The notes: a model not told the origin generated them from the sequence alone. Positions 1 through 9,210 are shown, counted from the stretch's first letter. The stretch: 64,000 bases of DNA from Candidatus Gastranaerophilales bacterium (GCA_944325875.1 CALVBU010000002.1:62001-126000), one strand, 5' to 3'. Translations and numbers: made by a program.

Positions 1-911
1 AATAATTCACTGGATAAATATCTTTCACCACTATCAGGTAAAATTACTACAATTAATTTTCCAATATTTTCATCACGTTTTGAAAGCTCGTTAGCAGCCC
101 ACATCGCTGCACCTGCAGATATCCCAGAAAGAATACCCTCTTTTATAGCAAGTTTTCTTGCCATATCAAGAGCATTATTATCTGATACAGGTATTATTTC
201 ATCAACTAAGTTCTCATCAAAATTATCAGGTACAAAATTAGCACCAATACCTTGAATTTTATGTGCACCAGCACATTTACCTGCAAGAACTTGTGAACTT
301 TCAGGTTCTACTGCAACAGCTTTTATATTAGGATTTTTAGCTTTCAAACCTTTTGCAATACCGGAAATAGTCCCCCCAGTACCAACACCTGCAACAATTA
401 TATCAACTTTACCATCTGTATCTTTCCAAATTTCTTCTGCTGTAGTCAAAACATGACTTTCAGGATTTGCAGGATTTGCAAACTGTTGAGGAATAAAAGA
501 ATTTTTTATTTCCATATGTAATTCTTCAGCTTTATCTACAGCTCCTTGCATACCTTTTGCCCCATCTGTCAATACAAGTTCAGCGCCATAGGCCTGAAGT
601 AATTTACGACGTTCAAGACTCATTGTCTCTGGCATAGTCAATATCATTCGATAACCTTTTATCGCGCAAACCATAGCAAGACCAATTCCGGTATTGCCAC
701 TTGTAGGTTCAATAATCACGGTATCTTTATTAATTAAACCAGCTTGTTCAGCCTTTAATATCATATTTAAAGCAGGACGATCCTTAATTGAACCTGCAGG
801 ATTTCTTGATTCAATTTTAACTGCAACAAAAGCCTTCCCCTCATTTAATTTATTAATTTTAACAAGTGGAGTATTTCCTATTAAATCTATCAAACTATTT
901 GCTATATTCAT
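1..911 (-). CDS. cysK: Cysteine synthase (O-acetylserine sulfhydrylase), C-terminus cut by window edge
   Basis: PLP enzyme that makes L-cysteine from O-acetylserine and sulfide in the cytoplasm. Visible marks are the N-terminal IGNTPLV motif, the PLP lysine in [11 protein letters not shown], the substrate loop PTSGNTGIG and the phosphate-binding loop [10 protein letters not shown], followed by VEPESSQVL and SGISAGAA. About 303 residues are present, so only a few C-terminal residues should be missing. The ATG overlaps the hydE stop as ATGA, so the two are translationally coupled. CysM is a less likely alternative because the loops match CysK better. Confidence 0.95.
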   Translation of the reverse strand, partial: MNIANSLIDLIGNTPLVKINKLNEGKAFVAVKIESRNPAGSIKDRPALNMILKAEQAGLINKDTVIIEPTSGNTGIGLAMVCAIKGYRMILTMPETMSLERRKLLQAYGAELVLTDGAKGMQGAVDKAEELHMEIKNSFIPQQFANPANPESHVLTTAEEIWKDTDGKVDIIVAGVGTGGTISGIAKGLKAKNPNIKAVAVEPESSQVLAGKCAGAHKIQGIGANFVPDNFDENLVDEIIPVSDNNALDMARKLAIKEGILSGISAGAAMWAANELSKRDENIGKLIVVILPDSGERYLSSEL

Positions 912-1924
912 AAAGATCTCCTTACCTTTCTATAACCCTTTGTAGATGAAATTTGTCTTCCTATTTGTTTTAATTTAGCTTCTAACTGCTTATAATTAAC
1001 ATTTGCCTTATTAGGATAAATTTCATACTTGCATCTAATATCTTCAGCTGTAATATTAGGCATAATAACATTTGCACCAGACTGAAGTGCCATTATTCTT
1101 CCGTTAGGATTTAAAGTTTCCATAGCAGTTGTCGCAGGAATATTGATATCTGGCAACAATAATCGAGTAATTGCCATTACTTTTAAAGCAAGCTCAAAAC
1201 TTCCATTCTCAGCATTTTTTAAAGGCGTTTGAGGATGAGGGATAAGAGGTCCAATACCAATCATATCTGCATCCAACTCTTTAAAAAATAAAATATCATC
1301 AGCTAAAGATTCTAGACTCTGACCTGGAAGACCAATCAAACAGCCAGTTCCGGTTTCATAACCAAGTTTTTTTAAATTAAATAAACAAATTTTCCTATTT
1401 TCAAAATCTGCATTAGGGTGCATTTTCATATATAAATCTTTATCAGTAGTTTCAATTCTGAGCAAAAATCTATCTGCCCCAGCCTCTTTTAGAATTTTAT
1501 AATCTTCAAAATTCCTTTCCCCAATAGATAAAGTTAAAGCTAGGTCAAGTTTCTTTATCTCTGAGATAATTTGAGCCATCTCATCAACTTTATAAGCTAA
1601 ATCTTCTCCTGATTGCAAAACTACAGTTTTATAACCAAAATCATAAGCCTGTCTCGCTAATTGAATAATTTGATCAGAACTTAATCTATATCTGTCTACA
1701 CATAAGTTTTCTGCACGTATTCCACAATATAAACAGTTACAATGGCAAAAATTTGAAAACTCAATCAAAGCTCTTAAATGAACTTCATCTCCAACAAATT
1801 CTTTTCTAAGAGAATCAGCAGCCTTGAACAACTCCTGATTTATACTTTCATCTTGTAATAACTGAACGATTTCATCTTTAGAAAGAATGTGTTCAAATTT
1901 TGCTTTTTCAATTATTTTATTCAT
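908..1924 (-). CDS. hydE: [FeFe]-hydrogenase maturation radical SAM protein HydE
   Basis: Radical SAM enzyme that takes part in building the diiron subcluster of the [FeFe]-hydrogenase H-cluster. The Cx3Cx2C motif for the 4Fe-4S cluster lies at about residues 60-67 in the context [16 protein letters not shown], which is typical of HydE; a GE-type SAM segment (LQSGED) follows. Length (about 338 residues) is usual for the family. The ATG at 1924 is preferred over an in-frame TTG at 1942. There is no Shine-Dalgarno; a TATAAT at 1931-1936 sits 6 nt before the ATG, suggesting leaderless transcription. HydF, HydG and the hydrogenase are not in the window. BioB and PylB are related but fit less well. 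Confidence 0.88.
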   Translation of the reverse strand: MNKIIEKAKFEHILSKDEIVQLLQDESINQELFKAADSLRKEFVGDEVHLRALIEFSNFCHCNCLYCGIRAENLCVDRYRLSSDQIIQLARQAYDFGYKTVVLQSGEDLAYKVDEMAQIISEIKKLDLALTLSIGERNFEDYKILKEAGADRFLLRIETTDKDLYMKMHPNADFENRKICLFNLKKLGYETGTGCLIGLPGQSLESLADDILFFKELDADMIGIGPLIPHPQTPLKNAENGSFELALKVMAITRLLLPDINIPATTAMETLNPNGRIMALQSGANVIMPNITAEDIRCKYEIYPNKANVNYKQLEAKLKQIGRQISSTKGYRKVRRSL

Positions 1925-1930
1925 ATTTGA

Positions 1931-1936
1931 ATTATA
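1931..1936 (-). promoter_or_regulatory. -10 box of hydE, leaderless type
   Basis: A perfect TATAAT ends 6 nt before the hydE ATG, so the expected transcription start falls on or next to the A of the start codon. No convincing -35 is visible; that position falls in the rpsI terminator. Confidence 0.6.
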
Positions 1937-1945
1937 CAACAAGTA

Positions 1946-1973
1946 TAAAAAAACCGCCTTTGATAAGGCGGTT
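1946..1973 (-). terminator. Intrinsic terminator of the ribosomal operon
   Basis: On the minus strand a perfect 9-bp stem (AACCGCCTT / AAGGCGGTT) with a 4-nt loop is followed by a T-run. It lies just after the rpsI stop. Confidence 0.9.
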
Positions 1974-1984
1974 TTTGAATTCGA

Positions 1985-2380
1985 TTAACGTTTTGAGAAT
2001 TGGAAGCGTTTTCTTGCTCTTTTTCTACCGTATTTTTTACGTTCTTTAACACGTGGGTCACGAGTTAGAAGACCTTCAAGTCTCAATACGTTTTTATATT
2101 CTTCATTAGCTTTAACCAAAGCTCTTGAAATACCATGTCTGATAGCTCCGCATTGTGCAACAACACCGCCACCAATAGCTTTTACTCTTACATCGTATTT
2201 TTCTTGGTTATCAGTTAATACTAATGGTCTGTAAACTAACATTTCTACAGCAGGTCTGTTACCGATATAATTTCTTAAAGTTTTACCGTTAACAAAAATT
2301 CTGCCTTTGCCTTTTACTAATTTTACAACTGCAATAGAGGTTTTTCTACGGCCTGTTGCCATAATTTCTTTATCTGCCAT
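1985..2380 (-). CDS. rpsI: 30S ribosomal protein S9
   Basis: Small-subunit protein whose basic C-terminal tail reaches the P-site tRNA. The start ATGRRKTSIA and the end KKYGRKRARKRFQFSKR are diagnostic, and 131 residues is the normal length. It overlaps the rplM stop by one base and is the last gene of the ribosomal operon, followed by a strong terminator. Confidence 0.98.
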   Translation of the reverse strand: MADKEIMATGRRKTSIAVVKLVKGKGRIFVNGKTLRNYIGNRPAVEMLVYRPLVLTDNQEKYDVRVKAIGGGVVAQCGAIRHGISRALVKANEEYKNVLRLEGLLTRDPRVKERKKYGRKRARKRFQFSKR

Positions 2381-2817
2381 TATTTAGCCTCCTTTTCCAA
2401 TACGATTGGTTTTTGTGCAGCATGTGGATGTTCACTTCCTGCATAGATTTTCAACTTAGTTAATTGTTGAGCACCCAAAGTATTGTGTTGTAACATACCC
2501 TTAACAGCTTTTTCTAAAGCTAGAGTACCGTCTTTTTCCATTAATTCTTTGAAACTAGCTGATTTTAATCCACCTGGATATCCTGTGTGGTGGTAATAAA
2601 TTTTATCAGTTTCTTTATTTCCTGTTACACGAACCTTGTCTGCATTGATAACGATAACGAAATCACCAGTATCAACGTTAGGAGTGTATTCAGGTTTATG
2701 TTTACCTCTTAAGATATTGGCAATTCTAACTGCTAATCTACCAAGGATTTCATCCTCAGCATCAATTAGATACCATTTTCTTTCTACTTCTAGAGGTTTT
2801 GCTGAATATGTTTTCAT
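2380..2817 (-). CDS. rplM: 50S ribosomal protein L13
   Basis: Early-assembly large-subunit protein. Recognised by [16 protein letters not shown] near the N-terminus, [15 protein letters not shown], and [13 protein letters not shown]. At 145 residues it has the usual size. It is paired with rpsI, as in nearly all bacteria, and shares its operon and terminator. Confidence 0.98.
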   Translation of the reverse strand: MKTYSAKPLEVERKWYLIDAEDEILGRLAVRIANILRGKHKPEYTPNVDTGDFVIVINADKVRVTGNKETDKIYYHHTGYPGGLKSASFKELMEKDGTLALEKAVKGMLQHNTLGAQQLTKLKIYAGSEHPHAAQKPIVLEKEAK

Positions 2818-2844
2818 GCTTTATCTCCGTTTACTTTATTATTT

Positions 2845-3615
2845 TTAGTATGTAACTTCCATTAAAGTCAACCCGAACGGACTGACTGTCTGACCTGCCT
2901 TACGACGGTCCTTAGCATCAAGTACCTCTTTCATATGACTTGATGGCAGGTTATGCCCTTCTATTTCTAAAAGGGTTCCAACGATTGTCCTTACCATATT
3001 ATAGAGAAATCTATTCCCCACAATATCAAGAACAACACGGTCACCGACTCTCCTGCATTCGGCACTTTCGATAAAACAGACTCTGCTCGGGTTTAGCGTT
3101 CCGGAACTTTTAAAACTCGAAAAATCATGTTCCCCTAAAAGATAATTCAAAGAACTCTGCATTCTTTCAATATCAATTTCATACTTAATTCTCATTAAAT
3201 CACCATCAAAAGCATTTTTGCACTTACGATTAATAAATTCAAATCTGTAATGACGACGTCTAGCGGACTTTTGAGCATGAAACTTTTCAGGAACCTCTTT
3301 CAAATCCGAGACAGAAATATCATCAGGCAGGACTTCGTTCAATGAGTAGATAAATTTTGAAGCAACAATACATTTATCAGTATCAAAATGAACGACCTGT
3401 CCTAATGAATTCACACCTCTATCAGTTCTTCCGGAAAAGACTGTTTTAATCGGTCTTTTATTATGTTCGGTATTTCTACCGCATATCAGTGTACAAATTG
3501 CCTTTTCTAGTTCACCTTGTATTGTCGGAGTCTCTATTTGTTCACCATTTCTAAATTGAATTTGGCTTCCCGCATAGTTTTTGCCGATATACTGCACCTT
3601 AAAGGCATAACGCAT
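2845..3615 (-). CDS. truA: tRNA pseudouridine(38-40) synthase TruA
   Basis: Isomerises uridines 38-40 in the anticodon arm of tRNAs. The catalytic aspartate is in FSGRTDRGV (about D65). The segments RRRHYRFEF, HDFSSFKSSG and FLYNMVRTIVGTLLEIG-like near the C-terminus are also family marks. Length (256) is normal. It sits 3 nt after rplQ and 27 nt before rplM; this insertion into the ribosomal operon is common in cyanobacteria and Firmicutes. Confidence 0.96.
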   Translation of the reverse strand: MRYAFKVQYIGKNYAGSQIQFRNGEQIETPTIQGELEKAICTLICGRNTEHNKRPIKTVFSGRTDRGVNSLGQVVHFDTDKCIVASKFIYSLNEVLPDDISVSDLKEVPEKFHAQKSARRRHYRFEFINRKCKNAFDGDLMRIKYEIDIERMQSSLNYLLGEHDFSSFKSSGTLNPSRVCFIESAECRRVGDRVVLDIVGNRFLYNMVRTIVGTLLEIEGHNLPSSHMKEVLDAKDRRKAGQTVSPFGLTLMEVTY

Positions 3616-3618
3616 GGC

Positions 3619-4047
3619 TTACACCAATTGGATTAAAGCCATTTCAGAAGCATCGCCACGTCTTGGTGGTAATCTGAATATTCTTGTATATCCGCCTTTG
3701 CGTTCTGAATATTTTTTACCGATTACTACGAATAACTGTCTTAATACAGTTTGACGAGCTAATTTTTTATCAGCTACAGGAGCTTCAAATACTTCGCCTG
3801 TTGCAAGATCCATATATTTACCAGTTTCTTTATTGTAAATATGTCTTGCTGCTTGACGAATAGCGTGAAGATCACCTTTTTTTGCAAGAGTGATAATCTC
3901 TTCAGCATATGGTTTCAATGCTTTCGCACGAGCCATAGTTGTTTTGATTTCACCGTGTACAAAAAGTTCAGTAGCTAATGAGCGCAAAAGTGCATCACGT
4001 TGATCTTTTGCTTTGCTTAACGTATGTTTTTTAGTTTGGTGTCTCAT
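3619..4047 (-). CDS. rplQ: 50S ribosomal protein L17
   Basis: Large-subunit protein near the exit tunnel. The N-terminus MRHQTKKHTLSKAKDQRDALLRSLA (read as the first 25 positions) and the internal LFVHGEIKTTMARAKAL are diagnostic. Its 142 residues include a modest insertion relative to the shortest homologues. It follows rpoA, the standard order of the alpha operon. Confidence 0.97.
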   Translation of the reverse strand: MRHQTKKHTLSKAKDQRDALLRSLATELFVHGEIKTTMARAKALKPYAEEIITLAKKGDLHAIRQAARHIYNKETGKYMDLATGEVFEAPVADKKLARQTVLRQLFVVIGKKYSERKGGYTRIFRLPPRRGDASEMALIQLV

Positions 4048-4112
4048 TTTGCTTTTCCTTATATTTTAGTTATTAATTAGTTTTTATTTATCTTGTCTTA
4101 CATCAACTATAA

Positions 4113-5081
4113 TTAGCCGATTTCTTCTTCCACTTCAGGGTTTGGAGCAAGGTCTAAACCAAAGTGGTGTAATCTTTCGATTACTTCATCAGAAGATTTT
4201 TTACCGAAGTTTTTAATATTCAATAAATCATGTTCTGATTTTTTCAATAATTCAGCCATTGAATTGATACTTGCACGTTTCAAGCAGTTGTAAGCTCTAA
4301 CAGAAAGTTCCAATTCTTCGATAGTCATGCTTGGTACATTTGAATCATCTTCAACTTCTTCTTCAATTGATGCAACTGGAGCAACAACCGGTTGACCTGT
4401 AATTGCTGCAATTTGCATAAAATGATCGATTAATAAGTTTGAAGCTTGGCTCAATGCTGTTGTAACTTCGATTGAACCATTTGACCAAATTTCCAAAGTC
4501 AATTTATCGAAATCAATTGAATCACCTACACGAGTGTTTTCTACGTTGTAGCTAACTCTTTTGATTGGCATAAATGTTGCGTCAATTGGTAATACATCGA
4601 TTGATATACCTTTTGAATCTCTAGGAACGTCGTGAGCAACGTATCCTTTTCCTGTTTCAACGATAATATCAGCGTGGAAACTACCACCTTCTGCAACAGT
4701 ACAAATTAACCAGTCTGGGTTAACAACTTTAACACCAGCAGGTAATTGAATATCACTTGCAAGAACAGCACCTGCTTTATCTACATCTATTCTCAAATGC
4801 TGTGCTTCTTTAGAATCGGTTTTTACAACCAAGCCTTTTAAGTTCAACATAACATCAATTACATCTTCTAATACGCCTGGAATTGCAGTATATTCATGTG
4901 TGATACCTTCAATTCTTGCAGATGTAACAGCTGTTCCTTCAAGACTTGACAATAATACACGTCTCAAAGAGTTTCCGATAGTTGTACCAAACCCTTTTGC
5001 CAAAGGTTCAATCACAAACTTACCATATTGTGAACCATCTGAACTTGTTGTTGTATTAACGCATTTAATTTTTAATTCCAT
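4113..5081 (-). CDS. rpoA: DNA-directed RNA polymerase subunit alpha
   Basis: Alpha subunit of RNA polymerase. The N-terminal assembly domain is seen in FVIEPLAKGFGTTIGNSLRR, and the C-terminal DNA- and activator-binding domain from about residue 245 to 310 in IEELELSVRAYNCLKRA and LLNIKNFGKKSSDEV. The linker is acidic (EEEVEDDSN). At 322 residues it is full length. It lies in the order rpsD-rpoA-rplQ. Confidence 0.98.
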   Translation of the reverse strand: MELKIKCVNTTTSSDGSQYGKFVIEPLAKGFGTTIGNSLRRVLLSSLEGTAVTSARIEGITHEYTAIPGVLEDVIDVMLNLKGLVVKTDSKEAQHLRIDVDKAGAVLASDIQLPAGVKVVNPDWLICTVAEGGSFHADIIVETGKGYVAHDVPRDSKGISIDVLPIDATFMPIKRVSYNVENTRVGDSIDFDKLTLEIWSNGSIEVTTALSQASNLLIDHFMQIAAITGQPVVAPVASIEEEVEDDSNVPSMTIEELELSVRAYNCLKRASINSMAELLKKSEHDLLNIKNFGKKSSDEVIERLHHFGLDLAPNPEVEEEIG

Positions 5082-5196
5082 TCTTTTAATCTCCTAGTTG
5101 TTAAATAACTATCTTGGATTTCTCCATGTGGATTGGATTATTAAAATCCGTTTCTTGCACGTTCGCTCTAACTATTAAGTATTAAGCTAACTTACA

Positions 5197-5799
5197 TTAT
5201 TTTGAGTAATATTCAATTACAAGTTGTTCTTTAATTTCAGGATCTAATTCTTCTCTTTCTGGAATTCTATCGAATGTGATTTTTAATGCATCTTTATCAA
5301 TAGTCATCCATGCAGGAGCACAAGCCATATCTATCATTTCAGTTACTGATTTCAAGAATGCTGCACTCTTAGATTTAATAGTGATAACATCACCTGCTTT
5401 TACTGAGTATGATGGAATATCTACTTTTTTATCGTTTACAAGAACATGACCGTGATTTACGATTTGTCTTGATTGTTTACGAGTAATACCTAAACCAGCT
5501 CTGTATAGAATGTTATCAAGTCTTGATTCTAATAATTGTAATAGAATTGTACCTGTAACACCGCTTTTTCTAGCTGCTTCGTTATAATATTTTGCAAATT
5601 GTTTTTCACTTACTAAGTAAGTAAATCTGATTTTTTGTTTTTCTGCTAAGTGAATTGCATATTCAGAAAGTTTCTTTCTTACAGCACCGTGCTGACCTGA
5701 AGCTGTTTGTCTCATAGAAGATGTTAATTTTCTGTTTGACAAATCTTTTACTTTCTTATTTCTGAATAATTTATTACTTGGACCTGTATATCTTGCCAT
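5197..5799 (-). CDS. rpsD: 30S ribosomal protein S4
   Basis: Primary 16S rRNA-binding protein and, in other bacteria, a translational autoregulator. The S4 RNA-binding domain is seen in LESRLDNILYRAGLG, SRQIVNHGHVLVNDKKVDIPSY. There is no zinc-binding cysteine set at the N-terminus, so it is the zinc-free type. It is 200 residues long. The 120-nt leader ahead of it folds into a GC-rich nested hairpin (5823-5868), which fits self-regulation. Confidence 0.98.
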   Translation of the reverse strand: MARYTGPSNKLFRNKKVKDLSNRKLTSSMRQTASGQHGAVRKKLSEYAIHLAEKQKIRFTYLVSEKQFAKYYNEAARKSGVTGTILLQLLESRLDNILYRAGLGITRKQSRQIVNHGHVLVNDKKVDIPSYSVKAGDVITIKSKSAAFLKSVTEMIDMACAPAWMTIDKDALKITFDRIPEREELDPEIKEQLVIEYYSK

Positions 5800-5822
5800 T
5801 TTTTATTTCTCCTTTTATTTTT

Positions 5823-5868
5823 GCGGGGCATCTATGGTTTGCTTTATTGGCTTTCAGCAAGCCCCCGC
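5823..5868 (-). promoter_or_regulatory. Structured leader upstream of rpsD, possible S4 autoregulatory RNA
   Basis: Between rpsK and rpsD a GCGGGG/CCCCGC stem encloses an inner GGCTT/AAGCC hairpin on the minus strand. There is no T-run after it, so it does not look like a terminator. Such a GC-rich fold stands out in this AT-rich DNA. S4 is known in several phyla to bind its own leader; linking this structure to S4 is inference. Confidence 0.5.
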
Positions 5869-5921
5869 TATACTACGTATGTTTATTAGAATATTTTAAA
5901 ATCTAGATAACCTAAATCTTA

Positions 5922-6308
5922 CTATACTCTACGTTTTTTAGGTGGACGGCATCCGTTGTGAGGGATTGGAGTTACGTCTTTAATCAATGTAATTTCCAAA
6001 CCTGCAGCTTGGATTGCTCTGATTGCAGTTTCTCTACCTGAACCTGGACCTTTGATATAAACTTCAACTTTTTTCATACCTTGGTCGATTGATTTTTTAG
6101 CTACCAATTCAGCTGCTGATTGTGCTGCAAACGGAGTACCTTTTCTAGCACCTTTGAAGCCGCTAGCACCGGCTGTTGCCCACGCAATAGCATTACCTTG
6201 AGTATCGGTAGAAGTTACTATTGTATTATTGAATGTTGATTGAATATGTACAACACCCTGCAATACATTTTTCTTTTCTTTTTTCTTTGTTTTTTGTGGT
6301 CTTGCCAT
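5922..6308 (-). CDS. rpsK: 30S ribosomal protein S11
   Basis: Platform protein of the 30S subunit near the anti-Shine-Dalgarno. Key segments are [35 protein letters not shown] and the end [23 protein letters not shown] (split here by the usual conserved PHNGCRPPK). Its 128 residues are normal. Order rpsM-rpsK-rpsD-rpoA is the classic alpha operon. Confidence 0.98.
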   Translation of the reverse strand: MARPQKTKKKEKKNVLQGVVHIQSTFNNTIVTSTDTQGNAIAWATAGASGFKGARKGTPFAAQSAAELVAKKSIDQGMKKVEVYIKGPGSGRETAIRAIQAAGLEITLIKDVTPIPHNGCRPPKKRRV

Positions 6309-6350
6309 TTCTTTATCCTTTATCTTTTTTACTTTTTATTTTTTATTACA

Positions 6351-6716
6351 TTATTTTTTCTTAGCAACTGCGCCATTTTTCTTACCGCGGCGAGTTCTTG
6401 CGTTAGTCTTAGTTCTTTGACCTCTGCAAGGAAGGTTACGTTTATGTCTCATACCTCTGTATGATCCGATTTCTTGAAGACGTTTGATGTGCATAGTAAC
6501 TTCACGTCTCAAGTCACCTTCTATATGATAATTTGCTAATTCATTACGCAAATTTTTAATATCTTCTTCAGTTAAATCATCTGTTCTTAAATCAGGTGAA
6601 ATTCCTGTAGCTGCAAGAATTTTCTTGCTTCTTGTAGGACCTATTCCGTAGATATAGGTTAATGCTATTTCCATTCTTTTGTTACGAGGTAAATCTACCC
6701 CTGCTAATCTTGCCAT
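6351..6716 (-). CDS. rpsM: 30S ribosomal protein S13
   Basis: Head protein of the 30S subunit contacting S19 and tRNA. The start [19 protein letters not shown], the helix-hairpin-helix [13 protein letters not shown] and the end [20 protein letters not shown] region are diagnostic. 121 residues. A 116-nt leader with two small inverted repeats separates it from rpmJ. Confidence 0.98.
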   Translation of the reverse strand: MARLAGVDLPRNKRMEIALTYIYGIGPTRSKKILAATGISPDLRTDDLTEEDIKNLRNELANYHIEGDLRREVTMHIKRLQEIGSYRGMRHKRNLPCRGQRTKTNARTRRGKKNGAVAKKK

Positions 6717-6782
6717 TGTCTAATTTTCTCCTTTTCTTGTTGTTAGATTTTTTTTGTTATGAGGGTTAAATGCTTCCTCACC

Positions 6783-6840
6783 ACTTACCGACTGTGCGTA
6801 AGTTCCACTTTAAGGTTAGCCTTATATTAAGATTAACCTT
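6783..6840 (-). other. Two inverted repeats between rpmJ and rpsM
   Basis: An AAGGTTA/TAACCTT pair (6812-6818 with 6834-6840) overlaps the rpmJ stop, and an ACTTAC/GTAAGT stem with a 9-nt loop lies at 6783-6803. Neither is followed by a T-run on the minus strand. They could shape the leader of rpsM; function is not shown. Confidence 0.35.
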
Positions 6841-6946
6841 GTCTTTGTTTGTGTTTAGGGTTTTCGCAAATTACTGCTACTCTGCCTTTTCTTTTAATCA
6901 CTTTGCATTTATCGCAAATTGGTTTTACTGATGATCTTACTTTCAT
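6833..6946 (-). CDS. rpmJ: 50S ribosomal protein L36
   Basis: Short zinc-ribbon ribosomal protein read directly from the sequence: 37 residues starting [19 protein letters not shown] and ending NPKHKQRQG. Zinc ligands are two cysteines in CDKC, the cysteine in VICEN and the histidine in PKH, so it is the C-plus, zinc-binding form. It sits between infA and rpsM, the standard place. Confidence 0.97.
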   Translation of the reverse strand: MKVRSSVKPICDKCKVIKRKGRVAVICENPKHKQRQG

Positions 6947-6995
6947 TTTCTTTTCCTTTATATATAGTTTGTACGTGAGATTTTGTATTAAATAT

Positions 6996-7211
6996 TTATT
7001 TCAAACGGAAGGTAATTCTTCCTCTACTTAGGTCATAAGGAGTCATTTCAACTTTTACTCTGTCACCAGGCAAAATTCTTATGAAATTTTTTCTTATTTT
7101 CCCTGAAATATGGGCCAAGATTTCGTGGTCATTTTCTAATTTGACTCTGAACATGGCATTTGGCATAGATTCAAGAATCACGCCTTCTATTTCTATAACG
7201 TCTTTTGACAT
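6996..7211 (-). CDS. infA: Translation initiation factor IF-1
   Basis: OB-fold factor that binds the 30S A-site during initiation. The sequence [19 protein letters not shown] begins it and [20 protein letters not shown] follows; it ends [13 protein letters not shown]. 71 residues is the normal length. The usual upstream neighbours (secY, adk, map) are absent; instead a 310-bp gap and a pilin-like gene lie upstream, so infA should have its own promoter and head the operon. Confidence 0.97.
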   Translation of the reverse strand: MSKDVIEIEGVILESMPNAMFRVKLENDHEILAHISGKIRKNFIRILPGDRVKVEMTPYDLSRGRITFRLK

Positions 7212-7521
7212 AGATTCCTCTTTTTCGGCTTGTCATCTATCGGTTCGACAAAGCTAGTTATTAACGAGTGCGACCCGATTTTTACATGTGCATAGTACAC
7301 CCTTTTTAAGGGTATACAATTATGATACTTGGAAAATATTTGAATGCAAGCTTATCAGCCCAGTTTTGCTAAGAAATTTTAATATGCTTAAATGATTGTT
7401 TTTCTAATAACGGCACACTATCAATATTTACTTGCATGTTGCAAAATGCTAATTTGAGCAACTTTCAGACTTTTTGTAAATTTTTTGTAACAATTTTAAA
7501 TATTTTATTTTTAATTAAACA
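7212..7521. other. 310-bp intergenic region with the infA promoter and a palindrome
   Basis: No gene is supported here. On the minus strand a TTGTAT-N16-TACTAT promoter candidate lies at about 7293-7320, and its spacer is filled by an inverted repeat at 7295-7317 (10-bp arms, one mismatch, 3-nt centre). The remainder towards the pilin-like gene is AT-rich without clear structure. Confidence 0.5.
7295..7317. promoter_or_regulatory. Inverted repeat within the infA promoter, operator candidate
   Basis: GTACACCCTT, three T, AAGGGTATAC: 9 of 10 positions pair. It occupies the -35/-10 spacer of the putative infA promoter. Without a downstream T-run on the minus strand it is better read as a protein-binding site than a terminator. 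Confidence 0.4.
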
Positions 7522-8241
7522 TCAATAGTTCATTTTCCAGCCTTCTTCAATAATTCTTCCAGCACAATTGTGGCTATATTGAAAGCTCATCGGAGAAAAG
7601 TTATCTTCTTTACAACACCCCCTACACTCTTTCCAATAAGGAAAATCTGTACAATTTGTTTTTTTACATAATTCACTACCACCAGGAACCAGATAGGGTG
7701 GAGTTAGGATAACAGCAAAATAAAAAATATCCCTTCCATACAAGTTAGGACCATTATAGCCATTTACATCTATATAAAAATTTCCCTGAATATCTCGCGC
7801 AGATGAATAACCAATTGGAAAAAAGTAAAAATTATAAAGGAATGCTCCATTTGGAAGAATAAACGCAGAACCAGAATAAACTGTTTTTTCAGAAGGATTT
7901 AAAAGTTTTTTTGAATAGCTGTAATTATTTAATTCTACAAGTTCACCTTTCAAATATTTTCGCAAATTTATAAAAAAATTTTTACACCTATCATCTTTTA
8001 AACTTAGAGCACTTCCACATCCAGCACCATATAAACTTAAAAAAACATCACTTTCAGCTAAAGTAGTCGGACTCATATTAGAAAAACTATTTAATAAAAT
8101 AGTATAATTAGACTTTAACTGCCCAACCCAAACTATTTTATTATAACCTGAAACCAAATTAGCTAAAATCAAAACTGCTACAACACCTACAATACCCAAA
8201 GTTATAAGTACTTCTGCCAATGTAAAAGCATCTTTTTTCAT
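7522..8241 (-). CDS. Type IV pilin / pseudopilin-like protein
   Basis: The N-terminus is a class III (prepilin peptidase) signal: KKDA followed by FTLAEVLITLGIVG, with glutamate at mature position 5 and a long hydrophobic helix. The rest (to residue 239) is a soluble domain with six or more cysteines near the C-terminus and a DVNG...GPN...GRDIFYF segment, which is shared with the gene at 53631. The start is set by GGAGG 4 nt before the ATG. It is one of three dispersed paralogues here, with no assembly ATPase or peptidase nearby. It could be a minor pilin, a type II secretion pseudopilin or a substrate of such a system. Confidence 0.85.
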   Translation of the reverse strand: MKKDAFTLAEVLITLGIVGVVAVLILANLVSGYNKIVWVGQLKSNYTILLNSFSNMSPTTLAESDVFLSLYGAGCGSALSLKDDRCKNFFINLRKYLKGELVELNNYSYSKKLLNPSEKTVYSGSAFILPNGAFLYNFYFFPIGYSSARDIQGNFYIDVNGYNGPNLYGRDIFYFAVILTPPYLVPGGSELCKKTNCTDFPYWKECRGCCKEDNFSPMSFQYSHNCAGRIIEEGWKMNY

Positions 8242-8341
8242 ATATCCTCCATGACTGATAATGTCTATTTGAACATTATATTGTTAATAAAGACATTATT
8301 TATCATTTTTATATCAATGTCAATCGTATAGGATTTTATAT

Positions 8342-8560
8342 ATGAAAGATGACAGATTACTACAATTAGGTCAAAAGATACAATACGAAAGACGCAAACG
8401 AGGACTTAGTCAAGAAACACTTGAGGAACTCTCAGGTGTATCAAGACGTGCCATTAGTGAAATTGAACGGGGAAATACCGATATCAGATATACCAATCTT
8501 TACCAAATTGCAGAAGCTTTTGGTATGAAAATTGCAGAACTTTTAGATTTTAAACTTTAA
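8342..8560 (+). CDS. XRE-family HTH regulator, short
   Basis: 72-residue single-domain Cro/CI-type DNA-binding protein. Helix-turn-helix is seen in RGLSQETLEELSGVSRRAISEIERG, with a HipB/y4mF-like C-terminal half. It is divergent from the pilin-like gene at 7522, so it may control that promoter or its own; this is inference from position. A weak AGGA precedes the ATG. Confidence 0.88.
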   Translation: MKDDRLLQLGQKIQYERRKRGLSQETLEELSGVSRRAISEIERGNTDIRYTNLYQIAEAFGMKIAELLDFKL

Positions 8561-8653
8561 TGTTAATTTTTTTTACAATATTTTTTACTCTTGAAATTAG
8601 CTGATTTAAAAATCCTTTATATATTTAAGAAATAATCATAAAGGAGAGCAATT

Positions 8654-9031
8654 ATGGCTTATAGAGTAGATGGTATAGAATCAGAAGATGAATTAAAAAA
8701 AGCTCAAGCTGCAGCTCAGGCTCAAGGTGCTTCTATCCCAAATTACAATGAATGGGCACAGATTTTAAAGGATTTAAACGAAGCAGGTGTGGAATCAACA
8801 GGATCTTATGCCGGTGATAAAGCTAAATTAAAAGAAATAGAAACAGCAGTCGAAAACTTTATTCGAGAAGCTCAAACCGAACAAATTGCACAAGAAAGAC
8901 AAAAAGAAACTAAACAAGTAAAAGAAACTTCCGAATCAGACAAAGACCAGCAAATTAAAGCGACAGTAGCAAACGCTACAAGTTCTATGATTATGGCAGA
9001 TTATATGAAATATTATCACCTACTTTCGTAA
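8654..9031 (+). CDS. Uncharacterised small helical protein
   Basis: I do not recognise this 125-residue protein. It has no signal peptide or membrane segment. The first half is A/Q/E-rich helix (EDELKKAQAAAQAQG), then NYNEWAQILKDLNEAGV, then a charged Q/E/K-rich stretch and a hydrophobic C-terminus ending DYMKYYHLLS. AAAGGAGAG before the ATG is a strong ribosome-binding site, and a GC-rich terminator follows, so it is a single-gene transcript. It belongs to a group of signal-less orphan proteins in this window. Confidence 0.75.
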   Translation: MAYRVDGIESEDELKKAQAAAQAQGASIPNYNEWAQILKDLNEAGVESTGSYAGDKAKLKEIETAVENFIREAQTEQIAQERQKETKQVKETSESDKDQQIKATVANATSSMIMADYMKYYHLLS

Positions 9032-9052
9032 AGAAACATGAAGAAAATCTTT

Positions 9053-9098
9053 ATGCCCGAGTATTAGTTTTTATTAACATATACTCGGGCATTTATTT
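9053..9098 (+). terminator. Terminator after the small helical protein
   Basis: ATGCCCGAGTAT pairs perfectly with ATACTCGGGCAT over 12 bp with a 16-nt loop, followed by TTATTT. Confidence 0.8.
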
Positions 9099-9210
9099 GA
9101 CTAAAAAACCTGAAAGCGTGTAATATCAACACTTTTCCGAAGTTACTTTTATTAAGTTTTGTAAAAAATATTACTTTTGTAGTATGTTTAATTGAGAATA
9201 ATTCTTAAAA

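Noticed and set aside
908-1924. Biotin synthase BioB as the identity of the radical SAM gene
   Set aside because: The EFSNxCxxxCxYCGIR context and lack of the BioB 2Fe-2S ligands and bio genes favour HydE.
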